Part shown: piece by piece, positions 44,494-51,868 of the stretch
Position numbering within the stretch: position 1 is the first letter of the stretch
Layout: the number at the start of each line of letters is the position of its first letter
Assembly: GCA_046349775.1 (NCBI GenBank)
Contig: JAXMBS010000014.1
Coordinates: 1 to 64,000, forward strand
DNA length: 64,000 bases
Source: JAEUIG01 sp046349775
GTDB lineage: Bacteria; Planctomycetota; Planctomycetia; Planctomycetales; Planctomycetaceae
Direction: 5' to 3'
Made by a program: the position numbers and the translations under genes
The notes under the pieces: model-generated
Told to the model about the DNA's origin: nothing
Seen by the model: the letters and a program-made list of their open reading frames with translations, nothing else
Database searches by the model: none

Positions 44494-46050
44494 TCAGCGG
44501 GCGCCGACCGGTTCTTCTTCGCGAATGACGCGGACATGAGGCGCCGGGACTGCGGCGACGGGCTGAGACGGAGCCATTGTCATGGTCGCCACGGCCGGTT
44601 TGAGAACCGGCGGGGTCATCGACAGTCCGGGGATGGCGTCGTGTTCGGGGGGGACGACAACGTCGGCAGCGACGAGCACTGCGGTCTCTTCCGGTTCAGG
44701 CTCGGTCCAGGAGCGGTACAGGCCGACCGGGAAACGGAGCATGCGAATGGGGCCGACACCCACGAGCTGGGTGACGACCTGGAGCGTTTCGTAGACGTGC
44801 GGTTCCTGGATGCGGGCGACGAGCACCAGCGACAGCAGTCGCAAGGCGATGCTGATCACGAACATCAGGTGGAAGCCGGTGAAGTTGTAGCCGTTGAGAT
44901 CGACGTGCCAGTCTCCCAGCGCCATAAGGGCAAAGCCGGCCAGGACGGACGTGAGACCGCCGATCATGCCGGCCACGGCGGTGCCGGCGGCGATATACAT
45001 CGTGCGGTTTTCGGTCGGCGAGTTCTTCAGCAGGAAGCCGTTCTGGGCGATCGTGAATCCGGCGTTGAGGGCGGCGTCGAACATGAAGACCGGCACGAGC
45101 GTCCAGAAGGCGGCCGTGACGTCTTTCGGGATCAGCAGCAGCGAGATCATCAGCACGGACTTGAAGACCGTGCACAGGACCAGCACGGGCTTGTTCCCCC
45201 AGCGCTCGGCCCAGATGCCGAGCTTGCGCGAGGTGACGGCGCCGCCGATCCAGCTGAACGTCCAGAGCATCAGCACCTGGAACAGCGTCATGCCGACGTA
45301 CTGCAACAGGTACAGGCTGATGAACGTCGCCCCGAGCATGGCGGCGAACTGGAACGCGCACATGAAGCCGATAAACGACCGGAATCCCGGGTGTTTGAAG
45401 GGCGCGAGGAGCACCTTTCTAAGATCGGGGTTCTGGACGCGCGTGACCGGCGGCTCTTCAACCTTGAGGAACAGCAGGATGTCCGTCAGGCCCAGGACGG
45501 AGCCGATGGCGACGAGAATCGGGAACCCGACCCGGATGCCGAGGCCGAACTGGTACAGCAGCAGTGCAGCGGCGCACAGCGCAGCGGCGGCGGACCACTG
45601 CATCCACAGATGTCGGATGCCCCAGTATTCGTTGAGGCCGCGATGGGGCAGGTAGTCTCCCATCCAGGAAAGCCACAGCGGCGAACCGAAGTGCTGCAGA
45701 CCCTGTTCAATTCCAACCACCCCGATGTACAGCCAGAGCCAGGTGGAATCCGGCACGTGCGGCCAGATCCACGGTCCGGCCAGAACCGGGATGTACAGCA
45801 CACGCTGGATGAGCGAGGCCGCCATCCACAGGGGACGGCGATAGCGGAGGTGATTGGCCGCCAGGGCCGCCAGGAGTTGCAGGAACAGCATGCCGGTCGG
45901 CAGAGCGTTGAGGACGCCGACATGCAGCCCGTTGCCACCGAGGTGGCGGGCGAAATCGATCGACGCCGCTGACAGCGTCAGCTGCGTATAGGCCATGCCG
46001 CAACAGCCGGCCACGATGATGCCGCGTTGCGCGGCACGCAAAGACCACAC
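44494..46050 (-). CDS. major facilitator superfamily transporter
   Basis: This 518-residue membrane protein has about 12 predicted helices, for example LWLYIGVVGIEQGL, ILVAIGSVLGLTDILLFL, FIGFMCAFQFAAMLGATFI and MIGGLTSVLAGFALMAL. A C-terminal cytoplasmic tail of about 80 residues is rich in Pro, Ala and Val. The overall fold fits MFS carriers; the cargo cannot be told. It is transcribed alone, convergent with the peptidase gene. Confidence 0.82.
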   Translation of the reverse strand: MWSLRAAQRGIIVAGCCGMAYTQLTLSAASIDFARHLGGNGLHVGVLNALPTGMLFLQLLAALAANHLRYRRPLWMAASLIQRVLYIPVLAGPWIWPHVPDSTWLWLYIGVVGIEQGLQHFGSPLWLSWMGDYLPHRGLNEYWGIRHLWMQWSAAAALCAAALLLYQFGLGIRVGFPILVAIGSVLGLTDILLFLKVEEPPVTRVQNPDLRKVLLAPFKHPGFRSFIGFMCAFQFAAMLGATFISLYLLQYVGMTLFQVLMLWTFSWIGGAVTSRKLGIWAERWGNKPVLVLCTVFKSVLMISLLLIPKDVTAAFWTLVPVFMFDAALNAGFTIAQNGFLLKNSPTENRTMYIAAGTAVAGMIGGLTSVLAGFALMALGDWHVDLNGYNFTGFHLMFVISIALRLLSLVLVARIQEPHVYETLQVVTQLVGVGPIRMLRFPVGLYRSWTEPEPEETAVLVAADVVVPPEHDAIPGLSMTPPVLKPAVATMTMAPSQPVAAVPAPHVRVIREEEPVGAR

Positions 46051-46488
46051 TTCAGGGACTCCAACTCAGGGGCGAACGGCGCGCACCGGGAACGCCGTTC
46101 GGACACACGCTGCCAACCGCGGGCTCGGGGAAATCTTGAGAGGGGGTCGGACTCTCTCAGAACCCTCCTCAAGGATCAAGAGGGAGTTGACTTGTGAGCA
46201 CAGTTCAAGGCGCTCGATCCACAATACCTGCAAAATCGGCGCGAGGAAGTGCTCGGCAGTCAAATCTCTCCTTTATGAGCGTGGAATGGCACGGGTTGTT
46301 TCGGGGAATTCGGAGGCTGAGGTCGTTGCCGGGAGGCGGGAACCGAAATCGGCAGTGTCCCGGACAGTTGGCATGGCATATCTTTCAGCCCCAAACGCTG
46401 CGGCAACTGTGCGGGACACTGACGGCTCATTGCGAGCGCCTGCGGGACGGGGTACATTCGAGCACTGACCCCGCAGTGGACAAATGTC
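46051..46488. other. intergenic region between divergent genes
   Basis: About 440 bp hold no supported gene. A weak GAGAG/CTCTC hairpin occurs near 46140-46160. Promoters for both flanking genes must lie here, but I could not place them. Confidence 0.4.
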
Positions 46489-47577
46489 ATGGCCAAGCGT
46501 GCCGCCGTTTCCGCCGATGCCCCTCCCGCCCCCCGGCGGACGCAACTGTTTGCCGACGATTCGGCCGTCAGGCCGCCGCGGCTTTGCGACCTGCAGGCCG
46601 GCCAGTCGGCGGACTGCTTTGTCCTGCTGGTGAGCAAAACGCGGGGTTCAACACGTGACGGCAAACCTTACTACCGGGTGGTGTTCCGCGATCCGGGGCG
46701 GACGGCGACGGCCATGATCTGGTCGGACGGCACCCTGTTCGCCGACTGCGAGCAGGCGTGGACGCCGGGCAAGTTCTACAAGCTGCGGTGCCGGTACACG
46801 GAGAATCAATACGGTCCGCAGGTGGATGTGGACCGGATTCGCGAAGTCACCGATGACGACGCGGCGGAGGGTTTCGATCCGTCCGAGTATTTCACGGCCA
46901 GCCGGTTCGATCCGGAGGCCATGTTCAGTGAGATGCTGGAACTTGTGGAATCGCAGGTGGAGGACCCCGCACTGCGGCAACTGGTTGTCGAGATCCTGAC
47001 CGAAAACGCCGCGGCGGTGAAGACGCATCCGGCGGCGAGCCGGAACCATCATGCGTTCCGGGCCGGGTTTCTGGAGCATGTGCTGTCGGTCACGCGGACG
47101 GCCGTGTACCTGGCGGACAAGTATCGGGACTACTACACCGACATGCAGCCGCCGCTGAACAAGTCGCTGGTTGTGGCGGGGGCGGTGTTGCACGACATCG
47201 GCAAACTGCACGAACTCGTGGACCAGCCGCAGGGGGCGACGTACTCGCCGGCCGGGCGGCTGATCGGGCATCTGCTGCTCGGGCGCGACATGGTGCGGGA
47301 AAAGGCGGCGGAGATTCCGGAATTCGACGCGGAGACGCTGCTGCGGCTGGAGCACATCATCATCGCGCATCACAACGTGCCGGAGTTTGGCTCGCCGATC
47401 CCACCGCATACGCCGGAAGCGATGTTGGTCTACCACGCGGACGAGATCGACGCGAAGTTCAACATGATGGCACTGGCGCTGGCCGATCCGGCGGGTGATG
47501 CGGAGTTCACAAGTCGGGACAATGCGCTGCGAAGGTCAATTTTTCGCGGACTTACGACAGATGAGTCGGCGACCTGA
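46489..47577 (+). CDS. OB-fold and HD-domain 3'-5' exoribonuclease, YhaM-like
   Basis: This 362-residue protein has an N-terminal OB-fold (about 28-125; VSKTRGSTRDGKPYYRVVFR). An HD-superfamily metal-dependent domain follows (about 165-340), with RNHHAFRAGFLEHVLSVT, the HD pair in VVAGAVLHDIGKLHEL, and LRLEHIIIAHHN. This matches the YhaM-type exonucleases that trim RNA (and DNA) from the 3' end. It is cytoplasmic and stands alone on the plus strand. Confidence 0.88.
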   Translation: MAKRAAVSADAPPAPRRTQLFADDSAVRPPRLCDLQAGQSADCFVLLVSKTRGSTRDGKPYYRVVFRDPGRTATAMIWSDGTLFADCEQAWTPGKFYKLRCRYTENQYGPQVDVDRIREVTDDDAAEGFDPSEYFTASRFDPEAMFSEMLELVESQVEDPALRQLVVEILTENAAAVKTHPAASRNHHAFRAGFLEHVLSVTRTAVYLADKYRDYYTDMQPPLNKSLVVAGAVLHDIGKLHELVDQPQGATYSPAGRLIGHLLLGRDMVREKAAEIPEFDAETLLRLEHIIIAHHNVPEFGSPIPPHTPEAMLVYHADEIDAKFNMMALALADPAGDAEFTSRDNALRRSIFRGLTTDESAT

Positions 47578-47583
47578 AGAAAC

Positions 47584-47620
47584 GTTGCGAATTGCAAACT
47601 GCGAATTTCCGATTTGCAAT
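47584..47620. repeat. AT-rich short repeat (GCGAATTGCAAA type)
   Basis: GTTGCGAATTGCAAACTGCG then AATTTCCGATTTGCAAT lies directly after the exoribonuclease stop. It resembles, in opposite orientation, the repeat at 11867-11897. Confidence 0.45.
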
Positions 47621-47746
47621 CTTCTTCTTGATCGATTCAGACTGTCCGAAGTGAATGATTTGGCGTTCGCTTGACGCCGCGGTGAATTGCCGCGACTCTC
47701 GGGCGGCAGTCAACTGGTTCCAGCACCTCAGCCGAAGGCCTCGTAC

Positions 47747-48529
47747 GTGAGACGCAGCAAGACACTCGCCCGGATTCGCAATGGACAGGTCGTCCGCATG
47801 TGTGCCATGGGCCACTACATGCCGGCGTTCATCAAGCATGCGGCGGTATACGGGTACGACTGCATCTGGCTCGACCTGGAACATCGATTCATCGATGACC
47901 GGTCGGTGCAGGGGCTGCTGGCGTACAGCCATCTGTGCGACATCGACATCATGGTCCGCCCATCGACGCGCGAGCGGGCGCGGCTGTATCGCTACCTCGA
48001 GGATGGCGCGGCGGGGATCATGATTCCGCACGTGTCGACGCCGCACGAGGCGCACGAGCTGGCGCAGGCGGTGAAGTTTCCGCCGATCGGCAACCGCGGG
48101 CTGGATGGCGCCGGACTGGACGCAGAGTTCTATCACCAGCCGACGGCGGAGTACGTCGAGGCGGCCAATCGCGAGACATTTCTGGTCGTCCAAATTGAAA
48201 CGCCGCTGGCGGTGCAGAACGTCGATGCAATCGCGGCAACTCCCGGTGTCGACGGGATGTTCGTCGGCCCGTCCGATCTGTCGCTGCGGATCCAGAAAGA
48301 ACGTCCGGACCTCGACCTGGCCAATTGCCGCAAGGCAGTCGCGGCGGCGGCGCGGAAACATCATAAGATGTGGGGTCTGCCGGCGGCGTCGAGCGAGATG
48401 ATCGCGGAGTATGCGAAAGAAGGGGCGCAGCTCATCAACCGGGGCGGCGACTACGGCGCGGTGATGATGCACCTGCGCGATTGCAGCAATGAGTACGCCG
48501 AACTGAGCAAATCGGGAGTGATTGCGTGA
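47747..48529 (+). CDS. HpcH/HpaI-family aldolase
   Basis: This protein of about 260 residues has the TIM-barrel class II aldolase pattern. The motifs are YDCIWLDLEHRFIDDRS, IMIPHVSTPHEAHELAQAV, the metal-binding Glu in VVQIETPLAVQNVDAI, and GVDGMFVGPSDLSLR with the second acidic ligand. These enzymes reversibly cleave 2-keto-3-deoxy or 4-hydroxy-2-oxo acids to pyruvate plus an aldehyde. GTG at 47747 is taken as the start; the frame opens 20 codons earlier without recognisable sense. The stop overlaps the next gene in GTGA, so the aldolase and the SDR are coupled and may act in the same sugar-acid pathway. Confidence 0.88.
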   Translation: MRRSKTLARIRNGQVVRMCAMGHYMPAFIKHAAVYGYDCIWLDLEHRFIDDRSVQGLLAYSHLCDIDIMVRPSTRERARLYRYLEDGAAGIMIPHVSTPHEAHELAQAVKFPPIGNRGLDGAGLDAEFYHQPTAEYVEAANRETFLVVQIETPLAVQNVDAIAATPGVDGMFVGPSDLSLRIQKERPDLDLANCRKAVAAAARKHHKMWGLPAASSEMIAEYAKEGAQLINRGGDYGAVMMHLRDCSNEYAELSKSGVIA

Positions 48530-49311
48530 ACCTCGCCGGCAAAGTCGCACTCGTGACCGGCGCCGGGCGCGGGATTGGACTCGGCTGTGCCCAGGAGTTG
48601 GCGCGTGCGGGGGCGACGGTCGTGCTCAATGACCGCCCCGGCAGTCCCGATCTGGCCACGGGAGTCGCCTCCATCACGGATGCCGGCGGAACGGCCTCCG
48701 GCGTCGGAGCCGATTGCTTCAGCCGCGAAGGCTGTTTGCTGATCCTCGATGAAGTCCTGCGTCGCCACGGCCGGATCGACATTCTGGTCAGCAATCCGGC
48801 GTTCTCTCGCCGCGGGAGTTTTCTGGAATACGACCCGGAACTGTTCGAACAGACGCTGCGCGGCACATTGACGGCCGGGTTTCACATGAGTCAGCTCGTC
48901 GCGCAAAAACTCGTTGCACAGGGGAGCGGCGGCAAGATCGTGTTTATCTCCAGTGTGCAGGCCGAACTGCCGATTGCTCACAGCGTGGCGTATAATGCGG
49001 CCAAGGCGGGGCTGAACCACATGGCGGCGACGATCGCGACAGAACTGGCGCGGCACCGGATTAACGTCAACGTGATCGAGCCGGGCTGGATCGATACGCC
49101 GGGAGAGCGCAAGACGTTCTCGGCGGCAATGATCGCGGAGGAAGGGGCGAAACTGCCGTGGGGCCGGCTGGGGACGCCGACGGATATCGGCAAGGCGGCC
49201 GCGTTCTTGTGCTCGGACGACGCGGATTACATCACGGGGACGGTGCTGGTCGTGGACGGAGGGTTTCGAGCCAAGGACTGGCGTCCGCCGGCGACGATGG
49301 ACGTGCGATGA
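48526..49311 (+). CDS. short-chain dehydrogenase/reductase
   Basis: This 261-residue classical SDR has the cofactor motif TGAGRGIG (11-18), NNAG replaced by VSNPAF, a catalytic Ser in FISSVQAEL and YNAAK as the Tyr-Lys pair. The C-terminal loop ITGTVLVVDGGF is typical of FabG/GDH-like members. It starts with GTG overlapping the aldolase stop, and its own stop overlaps the ATG of the next small gene (ATGA). It probably oxidises or reduces a hydroxy group of the aldolase substrate or product; this is inferred from the coupling only. Confidence 0.9.
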   Translation: MNLAGKVALVTGAGRGIGLGCAQELARAGATVVLNDRPGSPDLATGVASITDAGGTASGVGADCFSREGCLLILDEVLRRHGRIDILVSNPAFSRRGSFLEYDPELFEQTLRGTLTAGFHMSQLVAQKLVAQGSGGKIVFISSVQAELPIAHSVAYNAAKAGLNHMAATIATELARHRINVNVIEPGWIDTPGERKTFSAAMIAEEGAKLPWGRLGTPTDIGKAAAFLCSDDADYITGTVLVVDGGFRAKDWRPPATMDVR

Positions 49312-49553
49312 TGAAGAAAAGCTTCGGGGACTTGACGCGCGAGGAGGTGAAGGCGATTTTCCGCGCGCAGCGAGAAGGTTACGAACGGATGGAACGCGAC
49401 CGGTTACGGGAGAAGTGGCGTGAGCCGACGGTTGAAGAGAAGATGGCCTTCGACGCGTTCATGGACGACGTGCTGAAGACACCCAGACCGCCGCGCAATT
49501 ACGACACTGGTTTGGTGGAGTGGTACCGCCTGCTCATGCGGAAGGCTTCATGA
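49308..49553 (+). CDS. small protein coupled to a nucleotidyltransferase-like gene
   Basis: This 81-residue, charged, mostly helical protein begins KKSFGDLTREEVKAIFRAQR and contains RDRLREKWREPTVEEKMAF. It has no signal, membrane helix or known motif. It overlaps the SDR before it (ATGA) and the nucleotidyltransferase-like gene after it (ATGA). The pairing of a small helical protein with an NTase fold recalls two-gene toxin-antitoxin units, but the homology is not clear enough to call it one. Confidence 0.7.
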   Translation: MMKKSFGDLTREEVKAIFRAQREGYERMERDRLREKWREPTVEEKMAFDAFMDDVLKTPRPPRNYDTGLVEWYRLLMRKAS

Positions 49554-50134
49554 ACCAGGTCTACGATGCCGCGCAGGAAATTCATGTGCTCTTTGGGGAG
49601 CGCGGCTGGGACTTCTGCATTATTGGTGGGCTGGCAATTATCCGCTGGGGACGCGTCCGGGTCACCGAGCACGTGGATGTCAGTCTCCTCACAGGGATTG
49701 GAGACGAGCGGGAGTTCCTGGACATCATTGCTGCGCGATTTCCGGGTCGGGAGCCCGACGAAGTGCAGTTCGCATTAGGGGCACGAGTCTATCGAGGGTT
49801 CGCTTCCAGTGGCGCGCCCATCGATATCGCCTTGGCCGCGTTCCCGTTTGAAGAAGATGTCATTCGCCGAGCCAAGCCATATGAGTACCGGCCGGGATGC
49901 GTTGTAAATACCTGCAGCGCCAACGACCTTGTCGTTATGAAGGCATTTGCGGGACGCGAGATCGACATGTACGACGTCAAGTATCTCGTCTCGAATCAGT
50001 GGGATCATTTAAACTGGGAACAGATCGAGCGCGACCTTCAGAATCTCTGCGATTGGACCGAGCGATTTGAACCGCTACCACGTTTGATAGAGCTGCGCGA
50101 GCAGATTCGCCACATCAAGCAGACTGAAGGGTGA
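49550..50134 (+). CDS. nucleotidyltransferase-fold protein (AbiEii/DUF6036-like)
   Basis: This 194-residue protein has the start of an NTase fold: FCIIGGLAIIRWGRVRVTEH, then VDVSLLTG, and a third acidic position in GAPIDIALAAFPFEEDVIRR. The middle motif normally reads DxD (as in TKDIDL) but here is HVD, so one metal-binding aspartate is replaced by His. A later stretch (NDLVVMKAFAGREIDMYDVK) matches the conserved helix of DUF6036/AbiEii-type proteins. Such proteins are toxins of type IV systems or housekeeping NTases of unknown target. It overlaps the small gene upstream and ends 1 bp before the DUF1501 ATG. Confidence 0.75.
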   Translation: MNQVYDAAQEIHVLFGERGWDFCIIGGLAIIRWGRVRVTEHVDVSLLTGIGDEREFLDIIAARFPGREPDEVQFALGARVYRGFASSGAPIDIALAAFPFEEDVIRRAKPYEYRPGCVVNTCSANDLVVMKAFAGREIDMYDVKYLVSNQWDHLNWEQIERDLQNLCDWTERFEPLPRLIELREQIRHIKQTEG

Positions 50135-50135
50135 C

Positions 50136-51560
50136 ATGCACTGCGGCCGGTACATTTCGACTCCGCTGACGCGTCGCGGACTGCTGCGGCAGTCGGCCGG
50201 CGGGTTTGGCAGTGTCGCGCTGGCATCGTTGCTGGCGGAGTCGTCGGCCAGGGCGACCGGGACGTCGCCGTTCGCGCTGCGGCCGCCGCACTTTCAGCCG
50301 CGGGCGCGGTCGGTCATCTTTCTCTACATGGACGGCGGGCCTTCGCAGGTCGACACGTTCGATCCCAAACCGCGGCTGGATGCCGAGAACGGTCAGCCGT
50401 TCAAGATGCCGATCCAGCCCACGCAGTTTGACAACGTCGGCAATACTCTGGCGTCGCCCTGGAAGTTCCGACAGTACGGCGAGTCGGGGTTGCCGGTCAG
50501 CGATCTCTTCCCGAATGTCGCGACGTGCGTCGACGATCTGTGCGTCGTGCGGTCGATGACGTCGGAGTTCTCGGAACATACGAGTGCAAATTACTTCCTG
50601 CATACCGGGTTCGGCCTGCAGGGTCGGCCGAGCATGGGGGCGTGGTTCGGCTATGGACTCGGCTCCGAGTGCCACGATTTGCCGGGGTTTGTCGTGCTCA
50701 ACAGCGGACTGATTCCGCCGGGCGGCCTGGAATGCTTCGGCAGCGGGTTCCTGCCGGCGACGTACCAGGGTTCGATCTTCAAGCAGGGCTCGACGCCGGT
50801 CGCGGATGTGCAGCGGACGGAACCGACAGCGGCCGCGCAACAGAACAAACTCGCACTGCTGCGTCAGCTTGACGCGGATGCCCTGGCGGCGAACGGCGCG
50901 AGCGATGCGATTGAATCCGCAATTGCGAACTATGAGCTGGCGTTCCGCATGCAGAGCGCCGTGCCGGACCTGATGGACGTCGCTCAGGAGACGCCGACCA
51001 CACGGCAGATGTACGGCCTGGAGGCGCCGCGCAAGCAGACGCAGGTGTTCGGCCATGCGTGCCTGGTAGCGCGGCGGCTGGTGGAACGCGGCGTGCGGTT
51101 CATCCAGCTCACCTGTCCGAGCGGCAACGGCGACCGCTGGGACCAGCATTCGAATCTCAAGAGCGACCACGAGCACAACGCGGTAACAGTCGATCAGCCG
51201 ATCGCAGCGTTGCTCAAGGACTTGAAGTCGCGCGGGCTGCTCGATGAGACATTAGTCGTCTGGTCGGGCGAATTCGGCCGCACGCCGTTCGCACAGGGAA
51301 CCGACGGCCGCGACCATAATCCGTTCGGATTCTCCATCTGGCTCGCCGGCGGCGGCGTGCGGGGAGGCATGGCCTACGGGGCGACCGACGAATACGGCTA
51401 CCACGCGATTGAGAATCGGCTGGAGATCCACGATCTCCACGCGACGATGCTCCATTTGCTGGGGATCGACCACACCCGGCTGACGGTCCGGTTCTCCGGC
51501 CGCGAGATGCGGCTGACCGACGTGTTCGGGAACGTGGTGCATGACATCATCGATGCCTGA
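50136..51560 (+). CDS. DUF1501 protein, Tat-exported (second copy)
   Basis: This 474-residue protein has a Tat-type signal (STPLTRRGLLRQSAGGFGSV). DUF1501 motifs include SVIFLYMDGGPSQVDTFDPK near the start and LVVWSGEFGRTPFAQGTDGR, DHNPFGFSIWLAGGGVRGG near the end. It is diverged from the copy at 31383. It directly follows the nucleotidyltransferase-like gene without a terminator, so it could be read from the aldolase operon. The immediate DUF1549/DUF1553 partner usual for these proteins is absent. Confidence 0.92.
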   Translation: MHCGRYISTPLTRRGLLRQSAGGFGSVALASLLAESSARATGTSPFALRPPHFQPRARSVIFLYMDGGPSQVDTFDPKPRLDAENGQPFKMPIQPTQFDNVGNTLASPWKFRQYGESGLPVSDLFPNVATCVDDLCVVRSMTSEFSEHTSANYFLHTGFGLQGRPSMGAWFGYGLGSECHDLPGFVVLNSGLIPPGGLECFGSGFLPATYQGSIFKQGSTPVADVQRTEPTAAAQQNKLALLRQLDADALAANGASDAIESAIANYELAFRMQSAVPDLMDVAQETPTTRQMYGLEAPRKQTQVFGHACLVARRLVERGVRFIQLTCPSGNGDRWDQHSNLKSDHEHNAVTVDQPIAALLKDLKSRGLLDETLVVWSGEFGRTPFAQGTDGRDHNPFGFSIWLAGGGVRGGMAYGATDEYGYHAIENRLEIHDLHATMLHLLGIDHTRLTVRFSGREMRLTDVFGNVVHDIIDA

Positions 51561-51739
51561 TTCGCCGCGATTTCGGCGATGATCAGCCGGTGCCTTGAAT
51601 GGGCCGGTGCGTTGAAGCTCGACGACTTTCGCCGCCGGAACTGTCACCGCTTGAACACGGCGGCGTGATCGGAATGTGAGTCCCGATATCACGTACGCCG
51701 ATTTCGGGCGCTGCCGGGTCCGCCAGACGCGGGCGCGAA

Positions 51740-51768
51740 TTGCGAACCGTTTGCGGTCGCATCATAAT
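51740..51768 (+). promoter_or_regulatory. possible PKS promoter
   Basis: TTGCGA (51740-51745) and CATAAT (51763-51768) are 17 bp apart, 100 bp before the PKS start codon. The surrounding intergenic region (51561-51868) has no gene. Confidence 0.4.
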
Positions 51769-51868
51769 TAACCTCGATTCCCCTCTGTGCGCGGCGCCGG
51801 TCGGCGCGGGCGACTTGGAATATCGCGGGAGCGGGCGCCCGAGACTCTCATCACACATCCTGAGCGTC

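Noticed and set aside
44398..45972. A 524-codon plus-strand frame opposite the MFS gene
   Set aside because: Rich in His, Gln, Arg and Asp with no motif; the minus strand encodes obvious membrane helices.
49308..50134. A confirmed toxin-antitoxin system
   Set aside because: The gene arrangement fits, but the small protein has no recognised antitoxin fold and the operon context is metabolic; kept only as a finding.
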